DNA of 51,610 bases from Lentisphaeria bacterium (GTDB lineage: Bacteria; Verrucomicrobiota; Lentisphaeria; Victivallales; Victivallaceae), in contig JAFVRD010000032.1 in the NCBI GenBank assembly GCA_017504435.1, positions 1 through 51,610 of the forward strand. The letters run 5' to 3'. The notes under the pieces are model-generated. The model was not told the DNA's origin. It searched no databases and saw only the letters and a program-made list of their open reading frames with translations. Numbering within the stretch: position 1 is the stretch's first letter; each line of letters begins with the position of its first letter. Made by a program: the position numbers and the translations under genes. Below, in pieces: positions 16,473-26,146 of the stretch.

Positions 16473-18790
16473 ATCCAGAACTCCTTATCCTGAAAGAGTA
16501 CTCCGCGATTTTTATCCGCATCCGGATTATCACCTAATGTGGATTCATAGCTGTTCAACGCTTTGATCGCATCATTGTAACGCCGGACCAGAGCATCTAT
16601 TTCACTGTGTTCGTTGACAATATAACCGGTGATCAATACCAGCAATTCAGTACGTTCGACCGAGGCATTGGTCGAACCGAGCAAGCGTTTCAGGAACGGG
16701 ATCTGATTGATGATCGGCAGCGAATCCAGCGTATCGTTGGCGCGTTCCTGGATCAGGCCGCCGAGTACCATGGTCTGACCATTGGCAATCGTCATGCTGG
16801 TCTCAATCTGCCGCTGGGTGATCAATGGTGATTTCAAATCCGGAGAAAGCGTGTTGGCTGTCGCCTGAGACATGGTTTGAACAATATCCAGTGAAATAAG
16901 ATCGGTACTGGTAACATAAGGCGTTACGGTCAAACCGACACCGGTTTCTTTGTATTCGATGGCATCTGTCACCCCGCCGTCCGTGGAAGACACACTGCCG
17001 GTCACGATCGGCACCTGCTGACCGACATTGATCTTTGCTTCGGTGTGACTTGACACCAGCAATTGAGGACTGGAAATGACTTTGACCTGTCCATTACCCG
17101 CCTGAGCGCGGATATAACCGAACTGGGTCTGCGGATTTTTGGAATCACCCAACCCCATCGTGAAACCGTCCTGACGGTTGCTGCCGGTACGCACCACCGT
17201 ATTGCCGTTGGCATCAGTCATAAACGGAGAGAGAGTATTATTCGCAGATGAGTTGTTGGCATAATTAGTACCGAAAAGCATCTTGGTATTACCTTTGCTG
17301 GCAACTCCGGAAAATTCCAAACCGAATTGAGTGGATTCAGTCAGGGTAACTTCCACCATCAACACCTGCAAAAGCACCTGCGCCGGAACAACATCCAGTT
17401 TGTCCAGCAATGCTTTTACCGACGCATAAGTCCGCGGAGTACAGCGTATGACCAGACGGTTCAGTACGCCGTCAGCAAATACCCGGATCGTTGTCCCGTA
17501 CACTTTGGAATCCTGATCGGTGTTGATATTGGTAGTGTTGGCATTTACCACATCTGAACGGCTGGTGGCACGTCCGCTGGAAGTTCGGTTGGTACGGGCT
17601 ACCGGAGAGTTGACCGTTTCAGTCTTGGTTCGTCCGGTAGTGGCATCAATGGTCAAAGATGTGCCCTGAGTTTCAAAAACCACCGCCAATGCCCGCGCCA
17701 AATGCGCCGCTTTATTGTGACGGACTTTGTAGACAAACACATTCTCCTGATCATCAGAACCGGCGACATCCAACAGAGTTATCCATTCACGAACCATATT
17801 CAATGCTTCTTGAGTCGCTGCAGAAACAATGATCAGACGCATCCGGTCAATACCTACGATCTGCACTGCACCGGGGGCGACATTGCGGTCAGTGGTCTTG
17901 TAAATATTCAACCCGAGAACCGGCAAAACCTCCTGCAATTCATTTGCAATCTTATTGGGCAGGACATTATTGCACGGCAAAACCATCCGCGGCCAGCCGG
18001 ATTTGCCGCTTTTATCAAGATATTCGATCAATTGACGGAGTTTGGCAAGATTTTCCGGAGTGTCACAGACCATAACCGCATTGGGACGGGACAACTCCAC
18101 ACAGGTAACTCCGGGACTCAGGAACGGACGGATCTGTCTGACCACTTCATTAGCTGTGGCATTATGCAGCTGTTTATAGTACACTTCTGCCAAATGACCG
18201 GCTCGCTGATCCGGCTGCATTGCCAATTTTGCGTTTGCCATGACCCGCAGCAGCGAACCTTCCACTTTTACTCCGGCTCCGGCAAGAGTCAACATCCGGT
18301 CAAAAGTGTTCCACAATTCCCGACGGGTCATTTTGGAATTGCAGTTGAGAGTGACTGTACCGGTCAATGCACTGTCTGCTGAAAAATTGAATCCCAGCAA
18401 ATCGCCGAATGCCGACAGCACATCAAGCAGCGGCGCACTGTTGAACACCATGGACACTTCCAGTTCTTCATCGCCGTTGAGTGCGATCAGGTCTTCATAA
18501 AACTTCACCGGAGTACGGCTCAATTCAGCTTCAGCAGGTGCCGGCTTGGCATCCACGCCGAGCTTCGCCATCTGTTCCGGAGAGAGAACCGGTTTCTTTT
18601 CCCGTTTGGGAATGACCTGTTCATCTGCCGCTGACTCCTGACCGGAAACAGATGTTTGCAGTTTATTACGATGCAGAAATGCCAAGCGGTCTTCCGGACG
18701 TTTTTCTTTTTTTTCCGGCTCAACATTGGCACACGACACCACCAGCATCAACGCCAGAACAGCTGCGGAAAACCTGTTCAAAATTTTCAT
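16469..18790 (-). CDS. gspD: Type II secretion outer-membrane secretin GspD (lipoprotein)
   Basis: The protein has 773 residues from ATG 18790. The N-terminus MKILNRFSAAVLALMLVVSC ends in a lipobox (VVSC), so this secretin is probably lipidated. Periplasmic N0-N3 domains follow, then the C-terminal secretin domain with the signature VISSPQLLVSSHTEAKINVG, GVGLTVTPYV and GQTMVLGGLIQERAN. A Ser/Thr/Asn-rich stretch (TNRTSSGRATSRSDVVN) interrupts one N domain. It forms the outer-membrane channel for folded exoproteins. AGGGA precedes the start. An in-frame codon further upstream exists, but the signal peptide fixes the start here. Confidence 0.96.
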   Translation of the reverse strand: MKILNRFSAAVLALMLVVSCANVEPEKKEKRPEDRLAFLHRNKLQTSVSGQESAADEQVIPKREKKPVLSPEQMAKLGVDAKPAPAEAELSRTPVKFYEDLIALNGDEELEVSMVFNSAPLLDVLSAFGDLLGFNFSADSALTGTVTLNCNSKMTRRELWNTFDRMLTLAGAGVKVEGSLLRVMANAKLAMQPDQRAGHLAEVYYKQLHNATANEVVRQIRPFLSPGVTCVELSRPNAVMVCDTPENLAKLRQLIEYLDKSGKSGWPRMVLPCNNVLPNKIANELQEVLPVLGLNIYKTTDRNVAPGAVQIVGIDRMRLIIVSAATQEALNMVREWITLLDVAGSDDQENVFVYKVRHNKAAHLARALAVVFETQGTSLTIDATTGRTKTETVNSPVARTNRTSSGRATSRSDVVNANTTNINTDQDSKVYGTTIRVFADGVLNRLVIRCTPRTYASVKALLDKLDVVPAQVLLQVLMVEVTLTESTQFGLEFSGVASKGNTKMLFGTNYANNSSANNTLSPFMTDANGNTVVRTGSNRQDGFTMGLGDSKNPQTQFGYIRAQAGNGQVKVISSPQLLVSSHTEAKINVGQQVPIVTGSVSSTDGGVTDAIEYKETGVGLTVTPYVTSTDLISLDIVQTMSQATANTLSPDLKSPLITQRQIETSMTIANGQTMVLGGLIQERANDTLDSLPIINQIPFLKRLLGSTNASVERTELLVLITGYIVNEHSEIDALVRRYNDAIKALNSYESTLGDNPDADKNRGVLFQDKEFWM

Positions 18791-18848
18791 AATGTTCCCT
18801 GCTCCACGATTTACTTTTAACAATTATATTCTGGATTATTTACTTTAT

Positions 18849-19589
18849 TCACCGTCTGCCCCGGTTTGCCGGAGCCTGATTGCCGCTGCCGCGCTGAATA
18901 TCACGCAATGTACGGATCATTTGCGACTGCATAAACATCTGGGCCTGCTGGAACTGCTGGGTACTGTTCAACCGCGGACGGTTCGACCTGCCGGCAGAAC
19001 GGTTTTTGGAAGGATCTTGAAGTTCCAACTCCATTTTATCATTGCCGCGCACCAGCACCGCCCGGGTACGGGTAACTTCCGCCAGAGTATAACCATTGGC
19101 CATAGTCTCTCCCAAACGGACATATTGTTTAAATGGAGTATTGCTCTGTCTGCCGCCCATCGCACTCCATCTGGTAAAACCGCCGCCGGCACCGCTCATC
19201 CGCATTGCCTGCATCAGAAACGGATTTATCTGCCGGTTGCTGCCGGTTTGTTTTATGATCGCTCCTTCGACATCCCCCATTTTGAAAGTCCCGACCAAAG
19301 TCATCTCATTTCTGCCGCTGCGGACATTGGCAAGCGGACTGCGGACGTTGCTGAATACATCTGCGGAAATGATCTTTTCCACTGCCGGAGCAAGTTCCGG
19401 CAGTTCCCTTACTTTCTTTTCAACCGGAACACTCGCCCGGCGGACATTTTTACGGGAAGACTTTGCGGAAACCGTTTTTATATTTTTCCCGGAGTCCTTT
19501 TTTTCTTCAGAACTCAAGTTGGAGATCGTCAACAGTAAAATGATCCCGCCGAGTAAAATATTAAATCCTGCCAGAATCTTTTTCATCAT
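18849..19589 (-). CDS. GspC-like inner-membrane component of the type II system
   Basis: The protein has 246 residues. A single N-terminal membrane helix (ILAGFNILLGGIILLLTI) is followed by a basic Ser/Lys-rich periplasmic linker and a small beta domain (EMTLVGTFKMGDVEGAIIKQ, then YVRLGETMANGYTLAEVTRT, then DKMELEL), which matches the homology region of GspC or PilP that docks to the secretin N0 domain. There is no PDZ domain; instead the C-terminus is Gln/Arg/Asn-rich. The start overlaps the gspM-like stop. The position directly before gspD supports a secretin-linking role. The C-type call rests on size, topology and context rather than strong identity. Confidence 0.7.
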   Translation of the reverse strand: MMKKILAGFNILLGGIILLLTISNLSSEEKKDSGKNIKTVSAKSSRKNVRRASVPVEKKVRELPELAPAVEKIISADVFSNVRSPLANVRSGRNEMTLVGTFKMGDVEGAIIKQTGSNRQINPFLMQAMRMSGAGGGFTRWSAMGGRQSNTPFKQYVRLGETMANGYTLAEVTRTRAVLVRGNDKMELELQDPSKNRSAGRSNRPRLNSTQQFQQAQMFMQSQMIRTLRDIQRGSGNQAPANRGRR

Positions 19590-20275
19590 TCACCCTCCGC
19601 CATACTCAATATCTCCCCTGCAGGACGGGTAATTTTCAAATCTTTAACACTCAAAGCCCCTTCATAGCAGAATACCCGGAGCGTACCGGAAAAATTCAAT
19701 CGCGTTTCCGGCACGATATTTACCTGTGCCGCCAGATTGGCACTGCCTACTCCTGTATTGCGCCGGAAACGGTTATCCGGACGCAAATCCAGCCGCCGCC
19801 ACGCCAAACGCGGTTCTATTTCCGCAAAGCCTGCCAGCAATCTGACTACATCATCAAAGTCTCCATTGCCGGAAATATCTATATCCGCACAACTGAAATC
19901 CTGATTGATCCGGCTGATCCGTACCGAACCGATATTGTTGAGCTTGAAATCCTGTTTCCGGGCAACATCACTGATCCGCCGCCGCAATCCGGTTTCGATA
20001 ATGCCATCATGACTGATTATCCACGATGCCGCCGCCAGAGCCTGATATTTGCGGCGTATCTCCCGCAATTTGGCATGCTCTTCTGAAGCGATTTTATGAT
20101 TATTCCGGATTTGAATAAGCTCTGAATTTATTTTCGCGATCTTGACCTGATTGGGCAGATCATGCAAAAATGATCCCAGCCAATTTATCAGCAATACACT
20201 CCAAACCAATGCCAGAACCGCACAGCAGATGATCAATTTCCCTTTTGGGGTGGAGGCAAATTTTTTCAAATTCAT
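19586..20275 (-). CDS. GspM/PilO-like inner-membrane component
   Basis: The protein has 229 residues: a short cytoplasmic start MNLKKFASTPKGK, one membrane helix (LIICCAVLALVWSVLLINWL), a coiled-coil region rich in Lys, Glu and Arg (residues about 45-75), then a ferredoxin-like periplasmic part. That is the layout of GspM and PilO. In type II systems this partner of GspL stabilises the inner-membrane platform. It overlaps the gspL-like gene by 4 bp and the gspC-like gene by 4 bp. The call is from topology and order. Confidence 0.7.
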   Translation of the reverse strand: MNLKKFASTPKGKLIICCAVLALVWSVLLINWLGSFLHDLPNQVKIAKINSELIQIRNNHKIASEEHAKLREIRRKYQALAAASWIISHDGIIETGLRRRISDVARKQDFKLNNIGSVRISRINQDFSCADIDISGNGDFDDVVRLLAGFAEIEPRLAWRRLDLRPDNRFRRNTGVGSANLAAQVNIVPETRLNFSGTLRVFCYEGALSVKDLKITRPAGEILSMAEGE

Positions 20276-21537
20276 TTTTTCGCCCCCTTTTTCACAGCAT
20301 TTTCATTTTCCAACGGAGCCAGCTTGAGATTTATAGTGGCGACCGCACTGTCGCCGGTCTGCCGCTGCTGCAATTGAGAAATCCGCCACCGTCCCAACGG
20401 CTGTATCAAAGCAGGAATATCCAATTTATCATTTTCACACTGCAGAACCATGTCAATATCTGTATCACTCCACCGCATACTGGATACCATTACATTGGAC
20501 GGCAGAATTTCAGAAATCAATCCGAACTCCCGCATCGCATCAAATTTACCAACATTCATTTCTACGACCCGGGTCATCTCTTTGAATTCTTTGGCTGCAC
20601 GTTTGGATGAACTTTTCATCTCCTGCGTCTGCACTTTCAACAAACGCAGCTCCCGGGTCAATGCCCGGTACTCATTGATGTCTCTGCCGTAGGTGCGGCA
20701 GAAATACCACCCCAGATCAGCAAGCAGCAGCACTCCGAGCAGAGCAGAAATTATCAGATGTTTACGGTAACGTACCGGACGGACTTTTTCCGGAAGAACC
20801 TTGAATGCCTCCGGAGCTTTATGAACCATTCCCCGGGAAATCAATACGGCACATAGCAGCAGCGGCATATATTCTTTGAGTGTAAATCCAGCCGTTTCCG
20901 GCAGAACAAACGCCTCTCTAATGACGTTTTCACAAGCTGACATGATCTTCTGCAACTCTTCCGGTTCAGACGGACACGGCATCCATCGGGATCCGCAAAA
21001 ATAAAAGTCCGGCTCAATTTCCGGCAGGTATATCGCCGGAAGTTCCGGTGAAACTGCCATAAATGGGCAAATAAATTCATCGGCAGTACATCCTGCTTTC
21101 TCAAGTTTGTCCGCGATTTTGTTGATTTCAGCTCCCGGGAAAACTGCGACATTTACTCCTACAGTCTCATCCGCACCTGCCTTATCATCGGCAACAAATT
21201 GCATTTGATAAGCATCAGGCAATTTCAACAACCGTCTGGGCAATTCAAATTCCACCGCTCCGCGCTGAGCAGAAACCGGAAGCGCAGCGGATGAAAAACG
21301 AAAAAAAAGCATCCCCGGAACTTTTCCGGTGACCGCGCAATAGTCGGAATTGCCAAGCTTTTTCATCACCTCAGCAACCTGTTCCGAAAAATTTCCGTCA
21401 ACTTTCTCTGCCGCAAATGTTTTCAAATGCCACCGGTTGCCGCGATAATGAAAAAGTCCGCCCCGAACCACATCATCGGCAACACTTATGACCGAAAAGT
21501 CACGTCCCAAACTTATTCTCTGCCAAATCCGATTCAC
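20272..21537 (-). CDS. GspL-like (PilM-PilN fused) inner-membrane component
   Basis: The protein has 421 residues. Residues 1-245 are a cytoplasmic actin-like fold typical of GspL/PilM (FSVISVADDVVRGGLFHYRG; VEFELPRRLLKLPDAY). A membrane helix lies at about 260-279 (HLIISALLGVLLLADLGWYF), followed by a coiled coil and a PilN-like ferredoxin domain (LISEILPSNVMVSSMRWSDT). In known systems GspL recruits the GspE ATPase to the membrane and pairs with GspM. It overlaps both neighbours by 4 bp. Confidence 0.78.
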   Translation of the reverse strand: MNRIWQRISLGRDFSVISVADDVVRGGLFHYRGNRWHLKTFAAEKVDGNFSEQVAEVMKKLGNSDYCAVTGKVPGMLFFRFSSAALPVSAQRGAVEFELPRRLLKLPDAYQMQFVADDKAGADETVGVNVAVFPGAEINKIADKLEKAGCTADEFICPFMAVSPELPAIYLPEIEPDFYFCGSRWMPCPSEPEELQKIMSACENVIREAFVLPETAGFTLKEYMPLLLCAVLISRGMVHKAPEAFKVLPEKVRPVRYRKHLIISALLGVLLLADLGWYFCRTYGRDINEYRALTRELRLLKVQTQEMKSSSKRAAKEFKEMTRVVEMNVGKFDAMREFGLISEILPSNVMVSSMRWSDTDIDMVLQCENDKLDIPALIQPLGRWRISQLQQRQTGDSAVATINLKLAPLENENAVKKGAKK

Positions 21538-22166
21538 TTTTTATTATTCCGATCCAGTTCAATTATTTCCAGCAGTTTGCGCCGGGCAGCAACCGAATCC
21601 TGACCGCGCAACGTATCATATTCACGCATTTGTTCCGGATATTTACGACGCAATTTGCCCAAATCCGGTCTGGAGAATTGCCGAATCGGAGTTTTTTCAT
21701 TGCGATTACCGAAATCACTGTTTCTCCGGCTGCCGCGGAAAGAACCGAGTTTCACACCGGCTTTTTCTGCCAATGCCATCAATTTGCGCATTGCATCCCG
21801 GGGAGAAGTTTGCATTTCCTGCATTATTGCAGAAAATTCTGCCGGGTATTTTTTGCGGATTTGCCGCAAACTGTCATCCCGCTGTGCAGGCAATTCGACA
21901 TTGGCTTCTTTGGCAAGTGCCGCCAATTCACTCTCATATTTCTCACGCAAGGCTTCCAGAGCCGCATATTTTTCCGGGAATGCAGCGGCAATCTTTTCCT
22001 CCGCAATCAATCTGCCGTACATGACTGCTCCAAAATTACCTCTACCCTCACCGCCCCTGCGGAATTCACGACTGCCGCGCCGGGACATTTCATCCGCACC
22101 GCAAAGCAAAAAAAACGGACATAAAAAAAGCAGTAAAAACAATAATCTATATTTTCCAGTCAACAT
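21534..22166 (-). CDS. Exported protein with three KYP-type helical repeats, head of secretion operon
   Basis: The protein has 210 residues from ATG 22166, with GGAGGG 6 bases upstream. It begins with a signal peptide (MLTGKYRLLFLLLFLCPFFL). The rest shows about three related helical segments of roughly 40 residues: one around AAFPEKYAALEALREKYESE, one around LRQIRKKYPAEFSAIMQEMQ, and one around LGKLRRKYPEQMREYDTLRG, the first two ending in A-KEANVEL and AEKAGVKL. Arg/Gly-rich linkers separate them. I do not recognise the family. It is the first gene of the type II operon and overlaps gspL-like by 4 bp, so it is likely an accessory or lineage-specific part of the machine. Confidence 0.65.
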   Translation of the reverse strand: MLTGKYRLLFLLLFLCPFFLLCGADEMSRRGSREFRRGGEGRGNFGAVMYGRLIAEEKIAAAFPEKYAALEALREKYESELAALAKEANVELPAQRDDSLRQIRKKYPAEFSAIMQEMQTSPRDAMRKLMALAEKAGVKLGSFRGSRRNSDFGNRNEKTPIRQFSRPDLGKLRRKYPEQMREYDTLRGQDSVAARRKLLEIIELDRNNKK

Positions 22167-22203
22167 CAGGAACCCTCCACACACGTTAACAAACCACTGT
22201 CAT

Positions 22204-22232
22204 CTATTATTTATAACGTGCAACAAAGACAA
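22204..22232 (-). promoter_or_regulatory. Candidate promoter of the type II secretion operon
   Basis: On the minus strand TTGTCT (22227-22232), a 17-bp spacer and TAATAG (22204-22209) precede the first gene of the secretion operon by about 38 bp. The -35 hexamer is the same as in the candidate promoter at 4275-4280. It is in the 106-bp gap after ftsI. Confidence 0.35.
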
Positions 22233-22272
22233 AATATTTTATTGATCCGGAATTTTTATAAAATTTCTTAAA

Positions 22273-24210
22273 TTATTTCGGCAATTTATCCGGAAAATCG
22301 GGAGGCACATTCATCATCTGCAATACCCGCGACATCGTCCTGCCGAATACCGGCGCCGCAACATTGCCGCCACCGTGCTTTGCACCTCTGACCCGGTCAA
22401 AGGTCACCACCATGACAAAACGGGGATTACGGGCCGGAACAAAACCGGCAAAAGAAGCACAATATTCCGAACCGTAACGCATTCTGCCGGTGACAGGATC
22501 CCGGCTGAGTTTCTGACTGGTACCGGTTTTTCCAGCTACCTCATAACCGGGGATCGCCGCCTGACGGGCAGTCCCTTCACGACCGGTCACCGAGATAAGC
22601 ATTTCTACAAGTTCTTTCACCATCCGGGGATTTTCAAAGGTCTGTACCGGAGAAAAATACGGTTCTTTGAGCATCCGGTTGTTCACCGGATCCCAACGGC
22701 GGTCGATTATCCGCAACTCCGGCATAAATCCGCCGTTGGCAAGTGCACAATACGCCCGGGTCAATTGCAAAATGGAAGTTTGCACAGAATACCCGATCGG
22801 AGCCCGGGTGATCGTCAATTTATCCGGGAACGGAAGTTTCGGAACAACGCCTCTGGTCTCCTGGGCAAAAGGCAAATTGGTACGGACACCGAATTTGAAT
22901 GTACGCATCATCCGCGCCACCCGATCTTCTCCCATCATCAAGGCAATTTTTGCAGTTCCGATATTGCTGGACTTTTTCAAAACTCCTCCCGGAGTCATCA
23001 ATCCATATCCCCGGAAATCTTTCAACGGCCGCCCGGCATAAAACCAGACATTGGAAGTGCCGCAATCAATCATGGTATCCGGAGAGATTATTCCCCAATC
23101 CAATGCTTTTCCCACGGTAAACGGCTTCATCACCGAACCGGGCTCATAAGCATTAACGGCACATTTGAAACTTAACATTTCATTATTCAATTTTCCCGGA
23201 TTGGACAAATCGAAATTCGGCCGCTGGCTGACCGCAAGGATATTGCCGGTCCGCGGATCGGCGATAACCGCATATATCGCATCAACATCAAACTCTTTTT
23301 GAGCCGCATCAAGCTCTTCTTCCAAAACCGCCTGTATGGTCTCATGGATCGTCAGATAAACATCCATACCGTCTCTGCCGTTTTCAACAACGGTAGATTC
23401 ACCGTATCCGAGCAGCTTGCCACTCCGGCTGCGTTCATACATGATGACTCTGTCCACCGGCTGCAGATGCTTGCTCAAACGCCTTTCCAAACCACCGAGT
23501 TCTTCGGTGCTTTCCACCCCGACATTGGCATAGCCAAGCACACTGGCAAGCATTCTGCCTTTAGGATAAAAACGGACATACATTTCTTCAAAGGCAAAGC
23601 CGGAACCGGATATTTTGTTTGCTTTGAGAGCATTGCAGAACTCCAGCACCTGACGGTCACTGGCGGCAGATTCGACCTCAATACGGTTTTCATAACGGGG
23701 AGCCAGACGGACAAATTGATTTTTACGCATCTGCACTTTGCCGTTCTCATCAAGCAGCGGGCGTTTGCGGCTGTCCCGGCGCGGCACAAACGGGGAAAGC
23801 ATTTCGTAAAATTCACTTTCCGAACCATTAAAGTGTCCGGCAAGAATGCGCGCGACATCCCGGCGACGTTTTTCACGACGCGCAGGCACGCTTTCACGAA
23901 CTCCGGGTTTAAGGGATTTTTCCAAATGAACAAACGGTTCATGGACAATGGAATACGGCGAACATATCACCGCCTTGCGCGGCAAATTTCCAGCCAACAG
24001 GTTTCCTTCGGCATCATATATGCACCCGCGTTTGCGTTTTATCATTTTGCGGTACATGTAATGCTGCCGGGCTTTCTCCAGCAATTCATCATGTCTGGAT
24101 ATCTGCAGTGTATAAAATTTCCAGGCGATCAGCCCGGCAAAAAACAGACATCCGACTCCCAGAATGATTATTCTGAACCGGACCTGGTGCAAATGCCCAT
24201 GCCCTGCCAT
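22273..24210 (-). CDS. ftsI: Penicillin-binding protein / septal transpeptidase FtsI
   Basis: The protein has 645 residues. A membrane helix at about 13-33 (IIILGVGCLFFAGLIAWKFY) is followed by a PBP dimerisation domain starting RKRGCIYDAEGNLLAGN, then the transpeptidase domain. The active-site motifs are S-x-x-K in YEPGSVMKPF (Ser near 358), S-x-N in KKSSNIGTAK (near 414) and KTG in VAGKTGTSQK (near 560). It crosslinks septal peptidoglycan in the periplasm and is a beta-lactam target. The start overlaps the ftsL-like stop as TGATG. It closes a short mraZ-rsmH-ftsL-ftsI cluster; no murE, mraY or ftsW follows. Confidence 0.93.
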   Translation of the reverse strand: MAGHGHLHQVRFRIIILGVGCLFFAGLIAWKFYTLQISRHDELLEKARQHYMYRKMIKRKRGCIYDAEGNLLAGNLPRKAVICSPYSIVHEPFVHLEKSLKPGVRESVPARREKRRRDVARILAGHFNGSESEFYEMLSPFVPRRDSRKRPLLDENGKVQMRKNQFVRLAPRYENRIEVESAASDRQVLEFCNALKANKISGSGFAFEEMYVRFYPKGRMLASVLGYANVGVESTEELGGLERRLSKHLQPVDRVIMYERSRSGKLLGYGESTVVENGRDGMDVYLTIHETIQAVLEEELDAAQKEFDVDAIYAVIADPRTGNILAVSQRPNFDLSNPGKLNNEMLSFKCAVNAYEPGSVMKPFTVGKALDWGIISPDTMIDCGTSNVWFYAGRPLKDFRGYGLMTPGGVLKKSSNIGTAKIALMMGEDRVARMMRTFKFGVRTNLPFAQETRGVVPKLPFPDKLTITRAPIGYSVQTSILQLTRAYCALANGGFMPELRIIDRRWDPVNNRMLKEPYFSPVQTFENPRMVKELVEMLISVTGREGTARQAAIPGYEVAGKTGTSQKLSRDPVTGRMRYGSEYCASFAGFVPARNPRFVMVVTFDRVRGAKHGGGNVAAPVFGRTMSRVLQMMNVPPDFPDKLPK

Positions 24211-24653
24211 CAGTTACCCCGATGCGATGTATTCCGGGCAGTTGAAGTGTAATTATGGCGGTTCAACGGGACATGCGCCGCCTGAGCCGCCGAAAGTACG
24301 TTCAATGCGCGGGTTTGAGAATAGTGCATCTGAACCAGCGGCAATCTGAACCGCCGTACTTGTGCCATAACATGTGCCCGGGTCGACAACCGTGCTTCTT
24401 CCCCTTCCAAAAGCGTGATCTCACGCTCCACTCTGGAAATCTCATCATTGACATTTTTTATATCCGTCGCACAATGGGAGATACGGTTGTCCAAAGTAAT
24501 ATATGTATAAAAGAATACACCTGCTGCCAAAATTACCAGCGCAGTCTGACCTACCCGTGCCAACAGTGCAAAAAATTCAGAAACTCCGTTGGAGTTGTCT
24601 GCGCTCCGCCGGGGAACCGTCCGCCGCGTGGAATTTCCAGGTTGAATGTTCAT
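24210..24653 (-). CDS. ftsL: FtsL-like cell-division protein
   Basis: The protein has 147 residues with FtsL topology: a basic cytoplasmic N-terminus, one membrane helix (VGQTALVILAAGVFFYTYIT), then a periplasmic leucine-zipper-like coiled coil (VNDEISRVEREITLLEGEEA), and a disordered His/Asn-rich tail. FtsL binds FtsB and FtsQ and activates septal synthesis. Sequence conservation is always low, so the call rests on topology, size and its place between rsmH and ftsI. Confidence 0.75.
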   Translation of the reverse strand: MNIQPGNSTRRTVPRRSADNSNGVSEFFALLARVGQTALVILAAGVFFYTYITLDNRISHCATDIKNVNDEISRVEREITLLEGEEARLSTRAHVMAQVRRFRLPLVQMHYSQTRALNVLSAAQAAHVPLNRHNYTSTARNTSHRGN

Positions 24654-24698
24654 TTCAAACTCCTTATCATATCATTATATATAAAATTCAAAAATTTT

Positions 24699-25640
24699 TC
24701 ACAGTTTTTGCGCCACCCGCAATTTTGCACAGGCAGAACGGCTGTTCGCTGCGACTTCATCCGCCTCTGCACTCACTGCATGCCGGGTCAATACTTTCAA
24801 CACAGCTTCATGACTGCAGCAACATACCGGCAACCCCGGAGGACAGACACACTGGGTACTCTCCCGCCGGAAAAAATTTTTCACGATGCGATCTTCAAGC
24901 GAATGAAAACTTATCACGGCTATTTTTCCACCGGAAGCCAATAACCGTGTCCCGGTTTTTAAACCACTTTCCAACTGCCGCAATTCATCGTTCACGGCGA
25001 TCCGCACCGCTTGAAAAACCAGCGTCGGATGCGGTAATTTTCCCGGCCGGGATCTGCCCAATACCGCATCGCTCAATTTCACCAGATCTCCGGTACGGGC
25101 AAAAGGTGCGGTTTCGCGCATTTCACAAGCCTTGCGCGCCAATGCCCGGGACTTGTTTATCTCTCCATATTCCCGGAACACCCGTTCCATCTCGGCTTCA
25201 CTTGTCCGGTTCAACCATCTGCCGGCAGTCAATTCAGAGCGTTGATCCATACGCATGTCCAACGCTCCGTCGCTCCGCCACGAAAATCCGCGCTCCGGAA
25301 TATCCAGCTGCGGTGATGACACACCGATGTCCAGCAAAATCCCGTCGACATCATCCCAGCCATGTTCAACCGCCAGAGCCGACAACTCCGCATAATTGCC
25401 CCGCACCAGTGTCACCCGGCTGCCGGCAAATGCCAGTTTTTTCTTTGCCGCATCCAATGCCATGGCATCCCGGTCGATACCCAGCAATTCAAGTTTCGGA
25501 TAACGCTCCAAAAGCATCGCACTGTGTCCGCCGCCGCCGACAGTTCCATCGACCAGTCGCACCGGACGCTCAGAATCAAAAGTCAGCAAATCCACGACTT
25601 CTCTGCCCAACACCGGGATATGTTTGAATTCCTGACTCAT
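24699..25640 (-). CDS. rsmH: 16S rRNA (cytosine-1402-N4) methyltransferase
   Basis: The protein has 313 residues, the family length. The SAM-binding motif is LVDGTVGGGGHSAMLLERYP near residue 30, followed by GIDRDAMALDAAKKKL. Further family blocks are ILLDIGVSSPQLDIPERGFSW near 110 and GGKIAVISFHSLEDRIVKNFF near 230. RsmH methylates C1402 in the ribosomal decoding centre and is classically the second gene of the division cluster. It overlaps mraZ by 4 bp. Confidence 0.97.
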   Translation of the reverse strand: MSQEFKHIPVLGREVVDLLTFDSERPVRLVDGTVGGGGHSAMLLERYPKLELLGIDRDAMALDAAKKKLAFAGSRVTLVRGNYAELSALAVEHGWDDVDGILLDIGVSSPQLDIPERGFSWRSDGALDMRMDQRSELTAGRWLNRTSEAEMERVFREYGEINKSRALARKACEMRETAPFARTGDLVKLSDAVLGRSRPGKLPHPTLVFQAVRIAVNDELRQLESGLKTGTRLLASGGKIAVISFHSLEDRIVKNFFRRESTQCVCPPGLPVCCCSHEAVLKVLTRHAVSAEADEVAANSRSACAKLRVAQKL

Positions 25641-26146
25641 TTTCCGAACACCCCCTGCAGCATACCGCCCAGCGCATCAATATCATCATTACCATCACTG
25701 AGCTGCTGAATAGAGTTCAAATATTCATCCGGATTTTCAGGCATCTGCCAATTTTCCGGCGCACAAATGCGGATATGAGTAACTGCGCCGATCAATTTCA
25801 ATTTTTTATCAGCTCCGATGGAGTCCAAAAGCGATCTGTCCAACGCCATCCGCCCTTGCTTGTCGCAGCGGCAGCGACGTGAAACCGACCCCAAATACGC
25901 CAGCGCCATCTGCATTTCCCGGTTGGCGATGGCTTTTTTGCCGGCTTTGCCCACAAATTCCATGAATGTCGCCAACGGCAGCAGCAGCAATGCCTTGTCA
26001 CGCGCAGGAATCATTACCAGTTCCGTATCCTGATCCTTGCTCCGCCATTCACTCGGCAGCGAAACACGCCCCTGTGCATCCAGCACATGGTCGTAACTCC
26101 CGACAAAAAGTCCGGGAAAAAATCCGCCTGTCGAATCAGTTGGCAT
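25637..26146 (-). CDS. mraZ: Transcriptional regulator MraZ
   Basis: The protein has 169 residues. It has two SpoVT/AbrB-like MraZ half-domains, each with a DxxGR-type motif: LDAQGRVSLPSEWR near residue 22 and CDKQGRMALDRSLL near 100. In other bacteria MraZ forms a ring that binds spaced direct repeats upstream of its own operon. The start ATG 26146 has AGGAGT 8 bases upstream, and a ladder of GGTA repeats overlaps its promoter. A C-terminal tail of about 25 residues beyond the second half-domain is acidic. Confidence 0.95.
   Translation of the reverse strand: MPTDSTGGFFPGLFVGSYDHVLDAQGRVSLPSEWRSKDQDTELVMIPARDKALLLLPLATFMEFVGKAGKKAIANREMQMALAYLGSVSRRCRCDKQGRMALDRSLLDSIGADKKLKLIGAVTHIRICAPENWQMPENPDEYLNSIQQLSDGNDDIDALGGMLQGVFGK

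Noticed and set aside
24503-25627. 374-residue plus-strand ORF opposite rsmH
   Set aside because: rsmH is unmistakable on the minus strand. The plus frame is Pro/His/Arg-rich shadow sequence.
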